NCBI GenBank assembly: GCA_947475095.1
Contig: CANJLG010000002.1
Coordinates: 1 to 64,000 of the forward strand
Length of the DNA stretch: 64,000 bases
Source: Flavobacteriales bacterium
GTDB taxonomy: Bacteria; Bacteroidota; Bacteroidia; Flavobacteriales_D; Crocinitomicaceae
Direction of reading: 5' to 3'
Shown here: piece after piece, positions 16,580 to 26,380 of the stretch
How the letters are laid out: each line of letters starts with the position of its first letter
Position numbering within the stretch: position 1 is the stretch's first letter
Translations under genes and position numbers: made by a program
Notes under the pieces: model-generated
What the model was told of the DNA's origin: nothing
Seen by the model: only the letters and a program-made list of their open reading frames with translations
Database searches by the model: none

Positions 16580-19500
16580 CGAATTAAGTACATTTTACCC
16601 AATCCTTTTTGAATAAAATTATCGGCGCCAGATTCCAAATGACGAATGTTTTGGCCCTGAATTTTAGCTTGTACACGATATAAATAAAGGCCATTTGCCA
16701 ATTGGTCGCCAAATTGATCTTTCCCATCCCAAGCGAATTCCGTTACGTTTCTGCCTATGCGAATCGGGCCAAGTTCGCCCTCTGTTATTTCACGAACCAC
16801 TCGCCCATTTATGTTCATCACTTGAACTAAGATGTCGTCTGGTAGGGCATCTCCAGTTAAGGTAAACACAAAACGAGTACTCGTTGAAAACGGGTTTGGA
16901 TAATTTAAAAACTCAGTAATTGCAGACTCATGAATGACCTCAAAACTAATTTTATATTCCAGATCACCTGAAAGGTTTCCTGATTTATCGCTTCCTTGTA
17001 CCAAAAGTGTATATGTTCCTGTTTTATCAAAATAACAAGGGTAAATAATTTTAAATTTCTTATTCTGACTTTCGGCTGGAATCCATTGCATAATAACCTC
17101 CCCACTAGAATTCATAAATGGAATTTTAATTTGTAGACCATCTGGGTCGGTCAAATAAACGCCAAACAAAGAAGTATCGGCATCCTCATTCATAACTAAA
17201 TAAGGATTATCATCTTTCAAACTCATTACAATTTCAGATGTTGGCGAAATAATATCATTATTCAGGATATGTTGACCATTAAAAGTGACATCCAGTATTG
17301 GATTTAGATCCTCAGATAGCACGGTAAAAGGAAACTGTAAAATATTATTAATGTGGGTCAATTCAGGCTGATCGGTAAACACTTGCGCTATGTCGACATA
17401 AGGATTTATCTCCATTCGCAACCAATTATCCCCGACAAATCCCAAAGAAGAAAATTCAATGGTGTCGCGTAATAAACCACCCACTAGTAGGGGCTCTTGA
17501 CGAGGATAGCCAATCGGGTGAATGACCTCATTTTTATCCACAATAAAGTAATTCACCAATAAGGAATCCATACCATAATCGCTGATGTTGCGAACATCTA
17601 CAGCAAATTGTATCAACTGACCTTCTTTGATCGTATCATTGGGGTTTGTCCATGTAATACCATTGGATGGATCGATCGCTGCTTCTGGAAGTGGCGCAAA
17701 AACAAGATGCCAGAAATCCAATTGAGCAGGAGTTTGTGTTACTGAATCGTAATATTGAGCCTCAAGGCGGAGATAAGGAAATAACACGGGATCAATTAAA
17801 TTGGATAATTGTATAATTGAATCGTTCGGTGTCATAATCGTATCAATCGTATATTGATAAGCCCCATAAGCGTTGTATAATTTTATATTGAGAAGCGTAG
17901 AATCTCCTGGTGTTTGTTCTAAGGGATCCCGTTTCCAAAATAGCGACTCCCATTCTGCAACAGGTCCTATCAAAGGACTCGTCTCTCGACCAAATAATTG
18001 AGAGCCGGAAATTATCGTGTCGAGAAAGATATTTTCATTGTTTTGAGCGACCAATTCCACCACAAAACTTGGATCACCTTTCCGGGTTAAGAAAATAAAG
18101 GGACGGTTTGGCCTACCGGAATAAATACTATCCGATCCCAAATTAGCAAACGTTTGATACAAACCAGGGTCGTATAAATCCCACCAATCATAACGCGTAG
18201 TCATCGGAGAATAAATGAGTATGTAATCCCCATTTTCTACCACGTTTTCTACAAGATTTTGAAATGCATCTATCTGCGGAACACTGTTTTGATGAAAGGT
18301 AAAATACCTCATCGGACGTGGCTTGCAGCCATTGTTGTCATTAGCATTTCCAAAATTGTTATTGGGATTTACCACGGTGCCATTTGGATAAATATAGCGT
18401 GTTTCCCACGGCAACAAGGTTGCCTTATCGATAATTGCGACATGAAATTTTGGTGTCAAATTACACACTTCGTATTCTTGTTGCTCATCGTTCAAATACC
18501 AAGCATTGTCATAAATATACGGAGCAGCGGAGGAGGCTAATGCTAAACACGAAATCGTTTTTAAAATGGGGGCAAATTCTCGTTGTTCATTCAATTGGTT
18601 CAGATTAATCCCAATTGGAGTATTAAAAGTAAACTGATGAAAATCATCCTGACCCCAACCTTCCTTATTAATAATGTACTGATACGATCGATTTTTCCAA
18701 TTTGGCATCGCTTCATTTAAGGCAACTCGCCAATAATATACAGTGCTATCAGTCATTATAAGGGGTGACGACAGATTTGAAACAGATGAAATCCATTGAT
18801 TCCAATTAACTGATTTTACGCCTCCTAGCGCCGTAATAGTGGCATAACGACGAAAGCCGCTGTTAAAAGTGTGTACGGTATCAATTTCAAAACGATACGT
18901 ACTCATTGGCGCCAACGGATTGATCGTAGAGGCAAACAAAGCGATAGTATCGCGCGGTACTACAGCAAAATCTATTGGCAAAATTGGCTCAATTCCATCA
19001 ATGCTAATATTAAAATTTTTCAAAACTTGATTATTGGTGATTTCATCATATTGTTCAGAAATTACCGAAGGGATATCAGCACTAATTGTGAATCGATTCA
19101 AGCCTACACCAATCAGTGGATAAAAAGGCACTTTAACTTGGATTGTTTTTTCATAATCCAAACCATTAACAATAAATACATAGTTAGAATCGGCGGTTGA
19201 TCCCGGGAAATCGCGGAGAACTTGAAGCGTAAAATCCCCAGGAATGGATTGTCCTAAATTTCTAAGCGTAACAGCAATCTCTATTGAATCGGTAGCAAGC
19301 GTAATGTTGTTTGGTCCAAACACAATTCGGGGATCTGTCAGTTCAATTTCGGGTTTATTATGAGGATTCAAACGTAGCATTGGATCGCCGTGAAGTGTCA
19401 TTTGAGCAAAGGTGGATTCGGAAATTAAATCAGCATTCGGTGTCATTACCGTATCAATTAAATTTTTAATGTGGGAACCGATCGTACCACCATAATTATC

Positions 19501-21744
19501 TTGACTGAACTGCTTATAAAAATTATTGGAGAATTCATTAAGAGCAGAGGTGAAACCTAAATCAATTGTTCCGAGATAAGCAATGACACCAGCATTTGGA
19601 GCTAACACAAATTGCTCCGATTTTGTTGCTGCGCTTTGGAAAATATTTCCGTTGTAACATGAATTTGCAATCAACAAGGGGTATCGACCTTGGTTATCCC
19701 AATTTTCTGGCTCATCGAGATTTACATCAAAACCGCTGACAGAAGAAGAAGCATGCCCAAAGAAATTCATAACAGTTACGCCCTCTTGAATTCTATCTTG
19801 AATTGCTTGAACTTGTGTTGGTGTAAGAGGATTTCCAGATTGCTTAGCAACCAAGGTGGTATTGGCAGCAAAAAAATCATCTTCAGCAATCACCGCCATC
19901 TGATTCAAATAAGTTTGAAAAAGATACTGTTCATTCGCATTGTTACCTCCTGAAAAATGCAAAATTTGCTTTTGCCAATCCTTTGTTTGTGACGAATAAA
20001 TCGAGCCAGGATCTTGCTGCAACTCAAACGCCTTAACTTTGGTGAGATACGTTTGTAATTCCGCATTATTATTCACAGAAATCCGCCCAGTTGGTATTAA
20101 TGGCGCCCATTTATCCATTCCCAATAAATTAGAAGTGATACAAACATCCGATGAGGGATGGCCAAACGACGGAACGAGCGACAAAGCATAATTAGCGACA
20201 GAGGTTCGAGAACCCGGACCCGAAGAAAGTGCTGAGGTAACATTGGCTTCACGAATACCTTTCCCCAATAAGTATAGGCCAATCGGCTTTTGAGTGGATA
20301 AGGTATAAATATAATGCGCATATCGCCTTATGCCATTTATGTGCTTTGGAATACCGCCACCAAATTGCTGGTAGAGCTCATCGACTTTTGATAAAATAAC
20401 ATTGTAATCACCACCCAATAAAGAACTTCGATACGTGGCATACTCTACCACTGAATTTTCAAGTTTTGGATGATAAACAAACAATAAGGCTTTTTCTAAA
20501 TTTGGAATGGTAGAAAAATCAGTAAAAAACCCTGTTCCATTAACCAATTTAAAAGAAATGATACTGACTACCGTACTTGCATCTTGTAAGATTACTTTTT
20601 GCGAATTTCCTGAAGTGCTATTAGGGATGAGCACTTGAAAATTTCCAGCAGAAACTGCTACCACAGGAACTTTACGAGGAACATCACCAAGAACGAAGCA
20701 ATATGGATTAGTTAAAGATAGCAAGCTCATATTTAGTCTTATTTTGGTTTGATTTGAGTTATTCTCAACCAAAAAAGAAGTTTTATTAGCATTAAGGAAA
20801 GAAGGAGATCTAGGGTAAAGGAATGACCAATAATTTAAGGATTGAAAATCAGACAGTGCACTTTGATCGCCAAGTATGGAAACTTTATAGTTTGTGCCGC
20901 CAGAAGCTGGTAAGATAGAAACAGGAAATGATTTATTGATATGAATTCCCTGATAGCCAGTAAAAATAGTATCGTGTAAAACGTAATTAGATGCGCCTAT
21001 GGTATGCACCGAATGATGATTTCCAATTCCTCCAAAAGACGCATTTGAGGCCCCAACGGTAACAGCACGGTAATTAACCAAAGGCGCATCAAGCCCTTGA
21101 TATACATTTTCCAATAATGTTGACGAAAAATTCCATGTATAACCATTAACTCCATTTTGAATAGAGCTCCCCCACCCTTCTCCAGAAACATAAAATGAAC
21201 TAGCAGCCTCGGATGATTTTTCACCGGCGATATAGGCTTGAGAAAACGCCTGCCACTTTTCCGAAAACACATAGTTAGAGGGAGAATATGCGTTAAAATC
21301 CACATCGTTTTCAAGCACAAAGCGCTTGTTGTTCTCACTCGTATTCCAAGTTAAAAAGTACTGAATGGTATCATTGTAGAGACTATACCTCGGATTACCC
21401 ATTCTGTTGGGGTCATCATAGAGTGTAGAATCAAGCCAACCATCATTTTTTTCGGCATAAAAAAAGATAACATCTCCTACATCTAGCTGATTATCACCAC
21501 CATCTTGGATATACAAGGGAATTTCTTTTTGCCGACCAAAAATCTGAATGTTTCCCGCGGTAAAAGAATTAATTGGAATGCCTGCAGCACTTAATGAAGC
21601 AGCATCAATTTTAAAGAGGCCTGTTTGGGTTAATGAAAAAGAATAGTGTTGTTGTGAATAATTTATCCACTCATTTCCGAAGGTTTGCGCATTGAATGAC
21701 AAACAAATTAGAAGACAAGTTAATAAAAGGTAAAACTTTTTCAT
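16576..21744 (-). CDS. porU2: C25 (gingipain-family) cysteine peptidase, PorU2-type T9SS protein
   Basis: A 1722-residue secreted protein. Signal peptide about 1-19. The peptidase C25 domain lies at about 410-800, with catalytic His664 (MNFFGHASSS) and Cys696 (IANSCYNGN), a spacing close to that of the gingipains. Several beta-sandwich segments follow to about 1600. The last 100 residues are a FlgD-like/T9SS sorting domain (NYPNPFSTSTRFVFTL; TEFAWDGKDQFGDQLANGLYLYRV). PorU is the sortase that removes the sorting domain and attaches cargo to A-LPS. This protein is much longer than classical PorU (about 1100-1300), so I call it PorU2-type; sortase activity is inferred. It is coupled by a 4-base overlap to a PorV-like gene, and PorU works together with PorV in the attachment complex. 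Confidence 0.85.
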   Translation of the reverse strand: MKKFYLLLTCLLICLSFNAQTFGNEWINYSQQHYSFSLTQTGLFKIDAASLSAAGIPINSFTAGNIQIFGRQKEIPLYIQDGGDNQLDVGDVIFFYAEKNDGWLDSTLYDDPNRMGNPRYSLYNDTIQYFLTWNTSENNKRFVLENDVDFNAYSPSNYVFSEKWQAFSQAYIAGEKSSEAASSFYVSGEGWGSSIQNGVNGYTWNFSSTLLENVYQGLDAPLVNYRAVTVGASNASFGGIGNHHSVHTIGASNYVLHDTIFTGYQGIHINKSFPVSILPASGGTNYKVSILGDQSALSDFQSLNYWSFLYPRSPSFLNANKTSFLVENNSNQTKIRLNMSLLSLTNPYCFVLGDVPRKVPVVAVSAGNFQVLIPNSTSGNSQKVILQDASTVVSIISFKLVNGTGFFTDFSTIPNLEKALLFVYHPKLENSVVEYATYRSSLLGGDYNVILSKVDELYQQFGGGIPKHINGIRRYAHYIYTLSTQKPIGLYLLGKGIREANVTSALSSGPGSRTSVANYALSLVPSFGHPSSDVCITSNLLGMDKWAPLIPTGRISVNNNAELQTYLTKVKAFELQQDPGSIYSSQTKDWQKQILHFSGGNNANEQYLFQTYLNQMAVIAEDDFFAANTTLVAKQSGNPLTPTQVQAIQDRIQEGVTVMNFFGHASSSVSGFDVNLDEPENWDNQGRYPLLIANSCYNGNIFQSAATKSEQFVLAPNAGVIAYLGTIDLGFTSALNEFSNNFYKQFSQDNYGGTIGSHIKNLIDTVMTPNADLISESTFAQMTLHGDPMLRLNPHNKPEIELTDPRIVFGPNNITLATDSIEIAVTLRNLGQSIPGDFTLQVLRDFPGSTADSNYVFIVNGLDYEKTIQVKVPFYPLIGVGLNRFTISADIPSVISEQYDEITNNQVLKNFNISIDGIEPILPIDFAVVPRDTIALFASTINPLAPMSTYRFEIDTVHTFNSGFRRYATITALGGVKSVNWNQWISSVSNLSSPLIMTDSTVYYWRVALNEAMPNWKNRSYQYIINKEGWGQDDFHQFTFNTPIGINLNQLNEQREFAPILKTISCLALASSAAPYIYDNAWYLNDEQQEYEVCNLTPKFHVAIIDKATLLPWETRYIYPNGTVVNPNNNFGNANDNNGCKPRPMRYFTFHQNSVPQIDAFQNLVENVVENGDYILIYSPMTTRYDWWDLYDPGLYQTFANLGSDSIYSGRPNRPFIFLTRKGDPSFVVELVAQNNENIFLDTIISGSQLFGRETSPLIGPVAEWESLFWKRDPLEQTPGDSTLLNIKLYNAYGAYQYTIDTIMTPNDSIIQLSNLIDPVLFPYLRLEAQYYDSVTQTPAQLDFWHLVFAPLPEAAIDPSNGITWTNPNDTIKEGQLIQFAVDVRNISDYGMDSLLVNYFIVDKNEVIHPIGYPRQEPLLVGGLLRDTIEFSSLGFVGDNWLRMEINPYVDIAQVFTDQPELTHINNILQFPFTVLSEDLNPILDVTFNGQHILNNDIISPTSEIVMSLKDDNPYLVMNEDADTSLFGVYLTDPDGLQIKIPFMNSSGEVIMQWIPAESQNKKFKIIYPCYFDKTGTYTLLVQGSDKSGNLSGDLEYKISFEVIHESAITEFLNYPNPFSTSTRFVFTLTGDALPDDILVQVMNINGRVVREITEGELGPIRIGRNVTEFAWDGKDQFGDQLANGLYLYRVQAKIQGQNIRHLESGADNFIQKGLGKMYLIR

Positions 21745-22826
21745 TTCATTGCATTCTTGGGTTTTGCTAATTTAAACTTAATTGAAAAAATATGCGTGTA
21801 AAAATTAGCATCAGCATCGCCCAATCGAGTAAAAGCATAATCTAAATGAAAACCTTTAATACTAATGCCTAGCCCAATATTAGGTTGTACTCCCCAATAG
21901 GTGGAATTATCCATCCTACTAAATGATTGAATTGAAGAAATTCCTCCCCTCAACTTCACAATATCACGAAAACCAAACTGAATGCCCATATGAGGATCAA
22001 TTGAAAAAGGCGCACCACTAATTAAGGTATTTCTTTTGCCATCAGTAGTAAGGTCTAAATCAATCTCCGCAGCTAAGTTGAGGCCTTTTTTACCCAAATC
22101 AAATTGGCAAGCAGAAGCCATAATTATTCTAGGAAGTGTTAATTCTAAGCCATTACTAGGGATTTCGTTTTTAGTGGCCAAGAAAACCTGCTGCATTTCT
22201 GGATCTAAATTAAACACCCATGCATTAAAGGTTGAAGTCATATCGCGCGCAACAACACCAAAACGCCACGTTTTATTAACTTGGTATTTCCATCCGGCGT
22301 CTAGTCCAAATCCCCAAGCCTTTGCGAAATCGCCCACTTTTCGATAAACTACTTTTACTGTTCCACCAATACTCATTCCCTCCACCTTCAGCTTGGAGGA
22401 ATAGGTCCCCAGAAAAGCATAGTCACCGGCAGTAAATGTGGTAATATTGTCGTAATTAATGACACCATTGTTGTCTATTAATTGAGTCGTGTTTGGAATA
22501 TCATCTACGCCAAAACGAATAAAAGAAAGCCCCACAGCACTTCTATCATTTACAGCATGAGCTAGACCGACATAATCATACTTAGCAATTCCAGCAAAAA
22601 ACTCAGAGTGCATGGCACTGACCTCCAACCAGCTTTTCACCCCCACCAATCCCGCAGGATTCCAATAAGCAGCGCTTACACCATCAGCCGAAGCAACAAC
22701 TGCATTTCCCATTCCGTATGCATCTGCACCAACACCTATCGCTAAAAACTCATTTGAATATTTTTGAGCGAAAACCGCAGAAAATGCGGAAAGAAAAAGT
22801 AAAAAAGAAAAAGTTAAACCTCTCAT
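21741..22826 (-). CDS. PorV/PorQ-family outer-membrane protein
   Basis: A 361-residue outer-membrane beta-barrel of the FadL-like PorV/PorQ family. Signal peptide 1-20 (FSAVFAQ), then the family's opening motif FLAIGVGADAYGMGNAVVAS and AAYWNPAGLV. The C-terminal strands contain GIQFGFRDIVKLRGGIS and a terminal barrel strand. PorV shuttles T9SS cargo from the translocon to the PorU attachment complex. The 4-base overlap with the C25 protease gene downstream makes an obligate pair likely. It may be a second PorV paralogue rather than the housekeeping PorV, which cannot be decided from this window. Confidence 0.87.
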   Translation of the reverse strand: MRGLTFSFLLFLSAFSAVFAQKYSNEFLAIGVGADAYGMGNAVVASADGVSAAYWNPAGLVGVKSWLEVSAMHSEFFAGIAKYDYVGLAHAVNDRSAVGLSFIRFGVDDIPNTTQLIDNNGVINYDNITTFTAGDYAFLGTYSSKLKVEGMSIGGTVKVVYRKVGDFAKAWGFGLDAGWKYQVNKTWRFGVVARDMTSTFNAWVFNLDPEMQQVFLATKNEIPSNGLELTLPRIIMASACQFDLGKKGLNLAAEIDLDLTTDGKRNTLISGAPFSIDPHMGIQFGFRDIVKLRGGISSIQSFSRMDNSTYWGVQPNIGLGISIKGFHLDYAFTRLGDADANFYTHIFSIKFKLAKPKNAMK

Positions 22827-22967
22827 TGTTTTAAAAATTTAGGCTTGTTTAACCCAAATATTGGCAAAAAATTGTGTTATTTGTAATTCAAAAAATAGTT
22901 GCGATAAAAATACTTTATTTATATGTAATTTTAACGATATTTTTTTAGAGAAAATTTGAACCACTAA

Positions 22968-23804
22968 ATGTTTAGCCTCCCGAACTTACTTACTGCAATG
23001 AACTTGATTTGCGGAATAATTTCAATATTAGCGACGCTTGCAGGAAGAATAGACATTTCCCCTTTATTTTTATTCGCTGCAATGGGATTTGATTTTCTAG
23101 ATGGTTTTTTGGCAAGAAAACTTAACAAAAGTGGTCCTCTTGGAAAGCAATTGGATTCATTAGCCGACATGGTTTCATTTGGATTAGCACCAGGAATAAT
23201 CGTAATGGTCATGATAATTGTTGGCACGCATGATGGGACCATTGCTCCACATGATTATAACTTTCAAGCAAGCTCGTATACATGGTTTCAAATTCAAGCA
23301 TGGATGCAGGCCGTTTTTTATTCTGTGCCCAATAATTTTGACGCATCAATAAAATACCTTCCTTTTCTTGGCTTACTTATTCCGTTTTTATCCTTGTTTC
23401 GCTTGGCAAAGTTTAATATCGATGAAAATCAAAGTGACCAATTTATTGGTGTCCCAACTCCATTAAACACGCTATTCATTCTGTTCTTCCCACTATTTTT
23501 TTATGCCAATTTTTCGGAGTGGAATAGCCAACATTCATTCGTATTAGCAGTTTTTGATTGTTATACTATTACCTTAATTACCAGTCTGTTTTCCTTCTTG
23601 TTAATTGCTAAAATTCCACTAATTGCACTAAAATTTAAAAACCTTGGATGGGCAGACAATAAATTTCGTTACCTTTTAATTGTCTTTTCATTAATAAGTT
23701 TTATACTTTTTTACCTTTGGTCTATTCCTATAATTGTATTTTTGTATTTATTATTATCCTTAATTGGTAACTTTCAACACAAAACAAATGAAATTCAGAG
23801 CTGA
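22968..23804 (+). CDS. pssA: CDP-diacylglycerol-serine O-phosphatidyltransferase
   Basis: A 278-residue inner-membrane enzyme making phosphatidylserine, the precursor of phosphatidylethanolamine. The complete CDP-alcohol phosphotransferase motif is present: D45-G46-x2-A49-R50-x8-G59-x3-D63-x3-D67. About seven hydrophobic segments follow, and the length is typical of type II PssA in Bacteroidota. It starts a four-gene run (pssA-purS-coiled-coil protein-enoyl-CoA hydratase), and its 3' end overlaps purS by 17 bases. Confidence 0.94.
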   Translation: MFSLPNLLTAMNLICGIISILATLAGRIDISPLFLFAAMGFDFLDGFLARKLNKSGPLGKQLDSLADMVSFGLAPGIIVMVMIIVGTHDGTIAPHDYNFQASSYTWFQIQAWMQAVFYSVPNNFDASIKYLPFLGLLIPFLSLFRLAKFNIDENQSDQFIGVPTPLNTLFILFFPLFFYANFSEWNSQHSFVLAVFDCYTITLITSLFSFLLIAKIPLIALKFKNLGWADNKFRYLLIVFSLISFILFYLWSIPIIVFLYLLLSLIGNFQHKTNEIQS

Positions 23805-24039
23805 AATAGACATAATGCCACAAGATGCCTTATTGGACCCACAGGGAAAAGCAGTAAGTAGTGCCCTTAAAAATATCGGTCTATCCGAAATTAATGAGGT
23901 GCGAATTGGACGTCATATTCGATTATTAATTGAAAGTGCGGATAAAGAAAGTGCACAAGCAAAAGTGGAAGAGGCCTGCAAAAAAATGCTAGCAAATCAG
24001 ATCATGGAGACCTATCATTTCACGATTGAAAATTATTAA
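23788..24039 (+). CDS. purS: Phosphoribosylformylglycinamidine synthase subunit PurS
   Basis: An 83-residue small subunit of the three-part FGAM synthase (PurS-PurQ-PurL) of purine synthesis. The fold signature is visible: MKFRAEIDIMPQDALLDPQG, VSSALKNIG, VRIGRHIRL, AKVEEACKKMLANQIMETY. I chose the ATG at 23788, since the reading from 23764 adds eight residues outside the family's usual start. Overlaps the end of pssA, so it is probably coupled. purQ and purL are not in the window. Confidence 0.92.
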   Translation: MKFRAEIDIMPQDALLDPQGKAVSSALKNIGLSEINEVRIGRHIRLLIESADKESAQAKVEEACKKMLANQIMETYHFTIENY

Positions 24040-24070
24040 ATAAAGATTACTAACCTAATAGTATATTAAT

Positions 24071-25045
24071 ATGAGCGAAGAAAATAGAAAAAGCGGAACT
24101 GGTTTTTATGTAATTGCCATTTTAATTTTATTAATTGGGGTAGCCTATTTAACGTATATGTGGTCAGCTAAAAGAGCCGAGTTAGCTAAATGTGCTAACG
24201 AAAATTTAATCTTAAATTCAAAAATCAATGATTTGAATGGAAATATTAATGGCATTAACAAAATGATGGAGGGTTATGTAGGTAATTTATCTAATGACTT
24301 AAAAACAGATTTAAAAAGCATGTTGGAAACTTACGATAAGTTAATTAGCAAGGATCAAAGTAAGGCTGACAGCCTAAATATTCAAAAAGGCAAAATTCAA
24401 AGTTTGTTGAATGAACTAAGTTCAAATAAAAAATTAAGCGCATCTCAACTTTTTCAGCTAAAAAAAGAAAATGAAACCCTACGAAATATTATGAAAGGAT
24501 ATGTAAAGCAAATTGACGCTTTAAACACTTTAAACCTTGAATTAACCTCAAAGCTTGATGTGAAATCCACAGAATTAAATAATACAATTACAGAACGAGA
24601 CATTGTTAAATCGGAACTAGAGGAAAATAAAGAAAAAGTAAAAAAAGGCTCCGCCCTACAGGCGTATGATTTTAATTCAGTGGCTTTAGCATCTAAATGG
24701 AATAGTACAACGAAAGAAACTGATAAAGCTAAAAATGCCATCCAAATAGCATCCACTTTTACTGTTTCGAAAAATCCCTTAACCAGCGCAGGAAAAAAAT
24801 CAGTCTACTTGCAAATCATAAATCCTGATGGAAGAGTCCTTCAAGCCAATTCAAGTAATACCGTTGATACCGACCAAGGAAATGAAGCCTATTCCGATAA
24901 AAAAGTGATCGATTATCAGAATCAAGCGATTGACGTGTCCATATATTATGACTTTAAATCTGAAAAAGCAATTAAAGGAAATTATAAAATCAAGGTCATT
25001 TGCGATGGTGTTGTTATTGGAACAGATAGTATTACTCTGAAATAA
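24071..25045 (+). CDS. Membrane-anchored coiled-coil protein of unknown function
   Basis: A 324-residue protein I do not recognise. One transmembrane helix at about 13-31 (VIAILILLIGVAYLTYMW) precedes a long predicted coiled coil at about 35-190, rich in Lys, Asn, Leu and Glu. A C-terminal beta-rich domain covers about 195-324 (KSVYLQIINPDGRVLQ; YSDKKVIDYQNQAIDVSIYY; GNYKIKVICDG) and resembles an extracytoplasmic Ig-like fold. Probably an inner-membrane protein whose coil spans part of the periplasm. Position suggests co-transcription with pssA-purS and the following hydratase, but that says little about its job. Confidence 0.8.
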   Translation: MSEENRKSGTGFYVIAILILLIGVAYLTYMWSAKRAELAKCANENLILNSKINDLNGNINGINKMMEGYVGNLSNDLKTDLKSMLETYDKLISKDQSKADSLNIQKGKIQSLLNELSSNKKLSASQLFQLKKENETLRNIMKGYVKQIDALNTLNLELTSKLDVKSTELNNTITERDIVKSELEENKEKVKKGSALQAYDFNSVALASKWNSTTKETDKAKNAIQIASTFTVSKNPLTSAGKKSVYLQIINPDGRVLQANSSNTVDTDQGNEAYSDKKVIDYQNQAIDVSIYYDFKSEKAIKGNYKIKVICDGVVIGTDSITLK

Positions 25046-25057
25046 ATATCAAAATAA

Positions 25058-25819
25058 ATGGAAGAAATGGGTCACGTTGAGTCTTCAACAAACGACGGTA
25101 TCGCAACAATTACCTTCGGCCATCCACAAAGCAACTCGCTTCCAGGTAGCTTATTAAGATCGCTAGCAAAGACTATAAAAAGTACAAGCGACGATGCGAA
25201 TGTTAAGGTTATTATTCTCCAATCTTCAGGAGAAAAAACATTCTGCGCAGGGGCAAGCTTTGATGAGCTAGTTGCCATTGGGGATCTTGAGACAGGCTTA
25301 CAATTCTTCTCAGGATTTGCAATGGTCATTAATGCCTGCAGAACCTCATCAAAATTAATAATTGGTCGGATTCAAGGAAAAGCTGTAGGAGGTGGAGTTG
25401 GAATTGCAAGTGCCGTTGATTATTGTTTTGCCACCAAATATGCAGAAGTAAAATTATCCGAACTCGCCGTTGGCATCGGTCCTTTTGTGGTAGGCCCGGC
25501 CGTTCAACGAAAAATTGGTTTGTCGGCAATGAGTGAATTAGCTATTAATGCTAGTTCGTGGAGAAGTGCCGAATGGGCAATGCAAAAAGGATTGTATAAC
25601 GAGATTTTTGACAATCACGAGAAAATGGATGTGGCAATTCAAACATTGGCTGCTAAGCTTTCGAAGTCAAATCCTGCTGCAATGTTAGCCCTAAAAAAGA
25701 TTTTTTGGGAAGGAACTGACGATTGGGATACCCTATTAGTTGACCGTGCTGCTATAAGTGGTACACTCGTCCTTAGCGATTTTACGCGTGAAGCAATTCA
25801 AGCATTTAAAAATCGATAA
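25058..25819 (+). CDS. Enoyl-CoA hydratase/isomerase family protein
   Basis: A 253-residue crotonase-fold protein. The oxyanion-hole segments are TFCAGASFDELV (about 65-76) and GKAVGGGVGIASAVDYCFA (about 105-123). The catalytic position after SELAVGIGPF suggests hydratase chemistry of the methylglutaconyl-CoA or enoyl-CoA type, but the substrate cannot be fixed. The start may be the ATG at 25058 or at 25067. It sits 12 bp after the coiled-coil gene, so it is the probable end of the pssA operon. Confidence 0.87.
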   Translation: MEEMGHVESSTNDGIATITFGHPQSNSLPGSLLRSLAKTIKSTSDDANVKVIILQSSGEKTFCAGASFDELVAIGDLETGLQFFSGFAMVINACRTSSKLIIGRIQGKAVGGGVGIASAVDYCFATKYAEVKLSELAVGIGPFVVGPAVQRKIGLSAMSELAINASSWRSAEWAMQKGLYNEIFDNHEKMDVAIQTLAAKLSKSNPAAMLALKKIFWEGTDDWDTLLVDRAAISGTLVLSDFTREAIQAFKNR

Positions 25820-25847
25820 AAAATTATTTTCTTTTTTTTTGATATTC

Positions 25848-25878
25848 TTTGTTAATAAAAACAAAAATCCTATCTTTG
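25848..25878 (+). promoter_or_regulatory. Promoter of the rplM ribosomal operon
   Basis: A -33 TTTG at 25848-25851, a 19-bp spacer, and a -7 TATCTTTG at 25871-25878. This is the best complete match to the Bacteroidota primary-sigma promoter in the window. Confidence 0.75.
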
Positions 25879-25923
25879 CACCCCTAATTTAAGGGAATTA
25901 TTGCTCATATTAAAGATTAAAAC

Positions 25924-26379
25924 GTGGATACATTAAGTTACAAAACAATTTCTGGTAATGCTCAAACCGCAAATAAAAAGTGGTTTATAGTTGATGCTGA
26001 AGGACATACCGTAGGAAGACTAGCAAGTAAAGTTGCTAAAGTTATTCGAGGAAAGTATAAAACTAACTTTACTCCTCACGCAGATTGTGGCGATAATGTT
26101 ATCGTTATAAATGCAGAAAAAATAACCTTTTCCGGTTCGAAATTATCGGATAAAGAATATGTTCGGTTTTCTGGATATCCGGGTGGACAACGATTTACCA
26201 CAGCTGAAAACATGTTGAAAAATCATCCTGAAAGACTAATTGAAAAAGCAGTTAAGGGAATGTTGCCTAAAAATACGCTAGGAAGACAATTATTCACAAA
26301 CCTTAAAGTATATGTAGGCGATGTGCATAAGCACGAAGCACAGCAACCACAATTGTTAAATTTAGATTCACTTAAATAA
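25924..26379 (+). CDS. rplM: 50S ribosomal protein L13
   Basis: A 151-residue uL13 with VDAEGHTVGRLASKVAKVIRGKYK, CGDNVIVINAEKI, YRFSGYPGG-like and MLPKNTLGRQ segments. The start is GTG at 25924: the encoded MDTLSYKTISGN matches the conserved flavobacterial N-terminus and no in-frame ATG lies nearby. First gene of rplM-rpsI-rpsB-tsf, with a strong promoter about 45 bp upstream. Confidence 0.97.
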   Translation: MDTLSYKTISGNAQTANKKWFIVDAEGHTVGRLASKVAKVIRGKYKTNFTPHADCGDNVIVINAEKITFSGSKLSDKEYVRFSGYPGGQRFTTAENMLKNHPERLIEKAVKGMLPKNTLGRQLFTNLKVYVGDVHKHEAQQPQLLNLDSLK

Positions 26380-26380
26380 T

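Noticed and set aside
21741-22826. Calling the PorV-like gene the housekeeping porV
   Set aside because: The family match is clear, but paralogues exist in Bacteroidota and its partner is the atypical long C25 protease, so no gene symbol was given.
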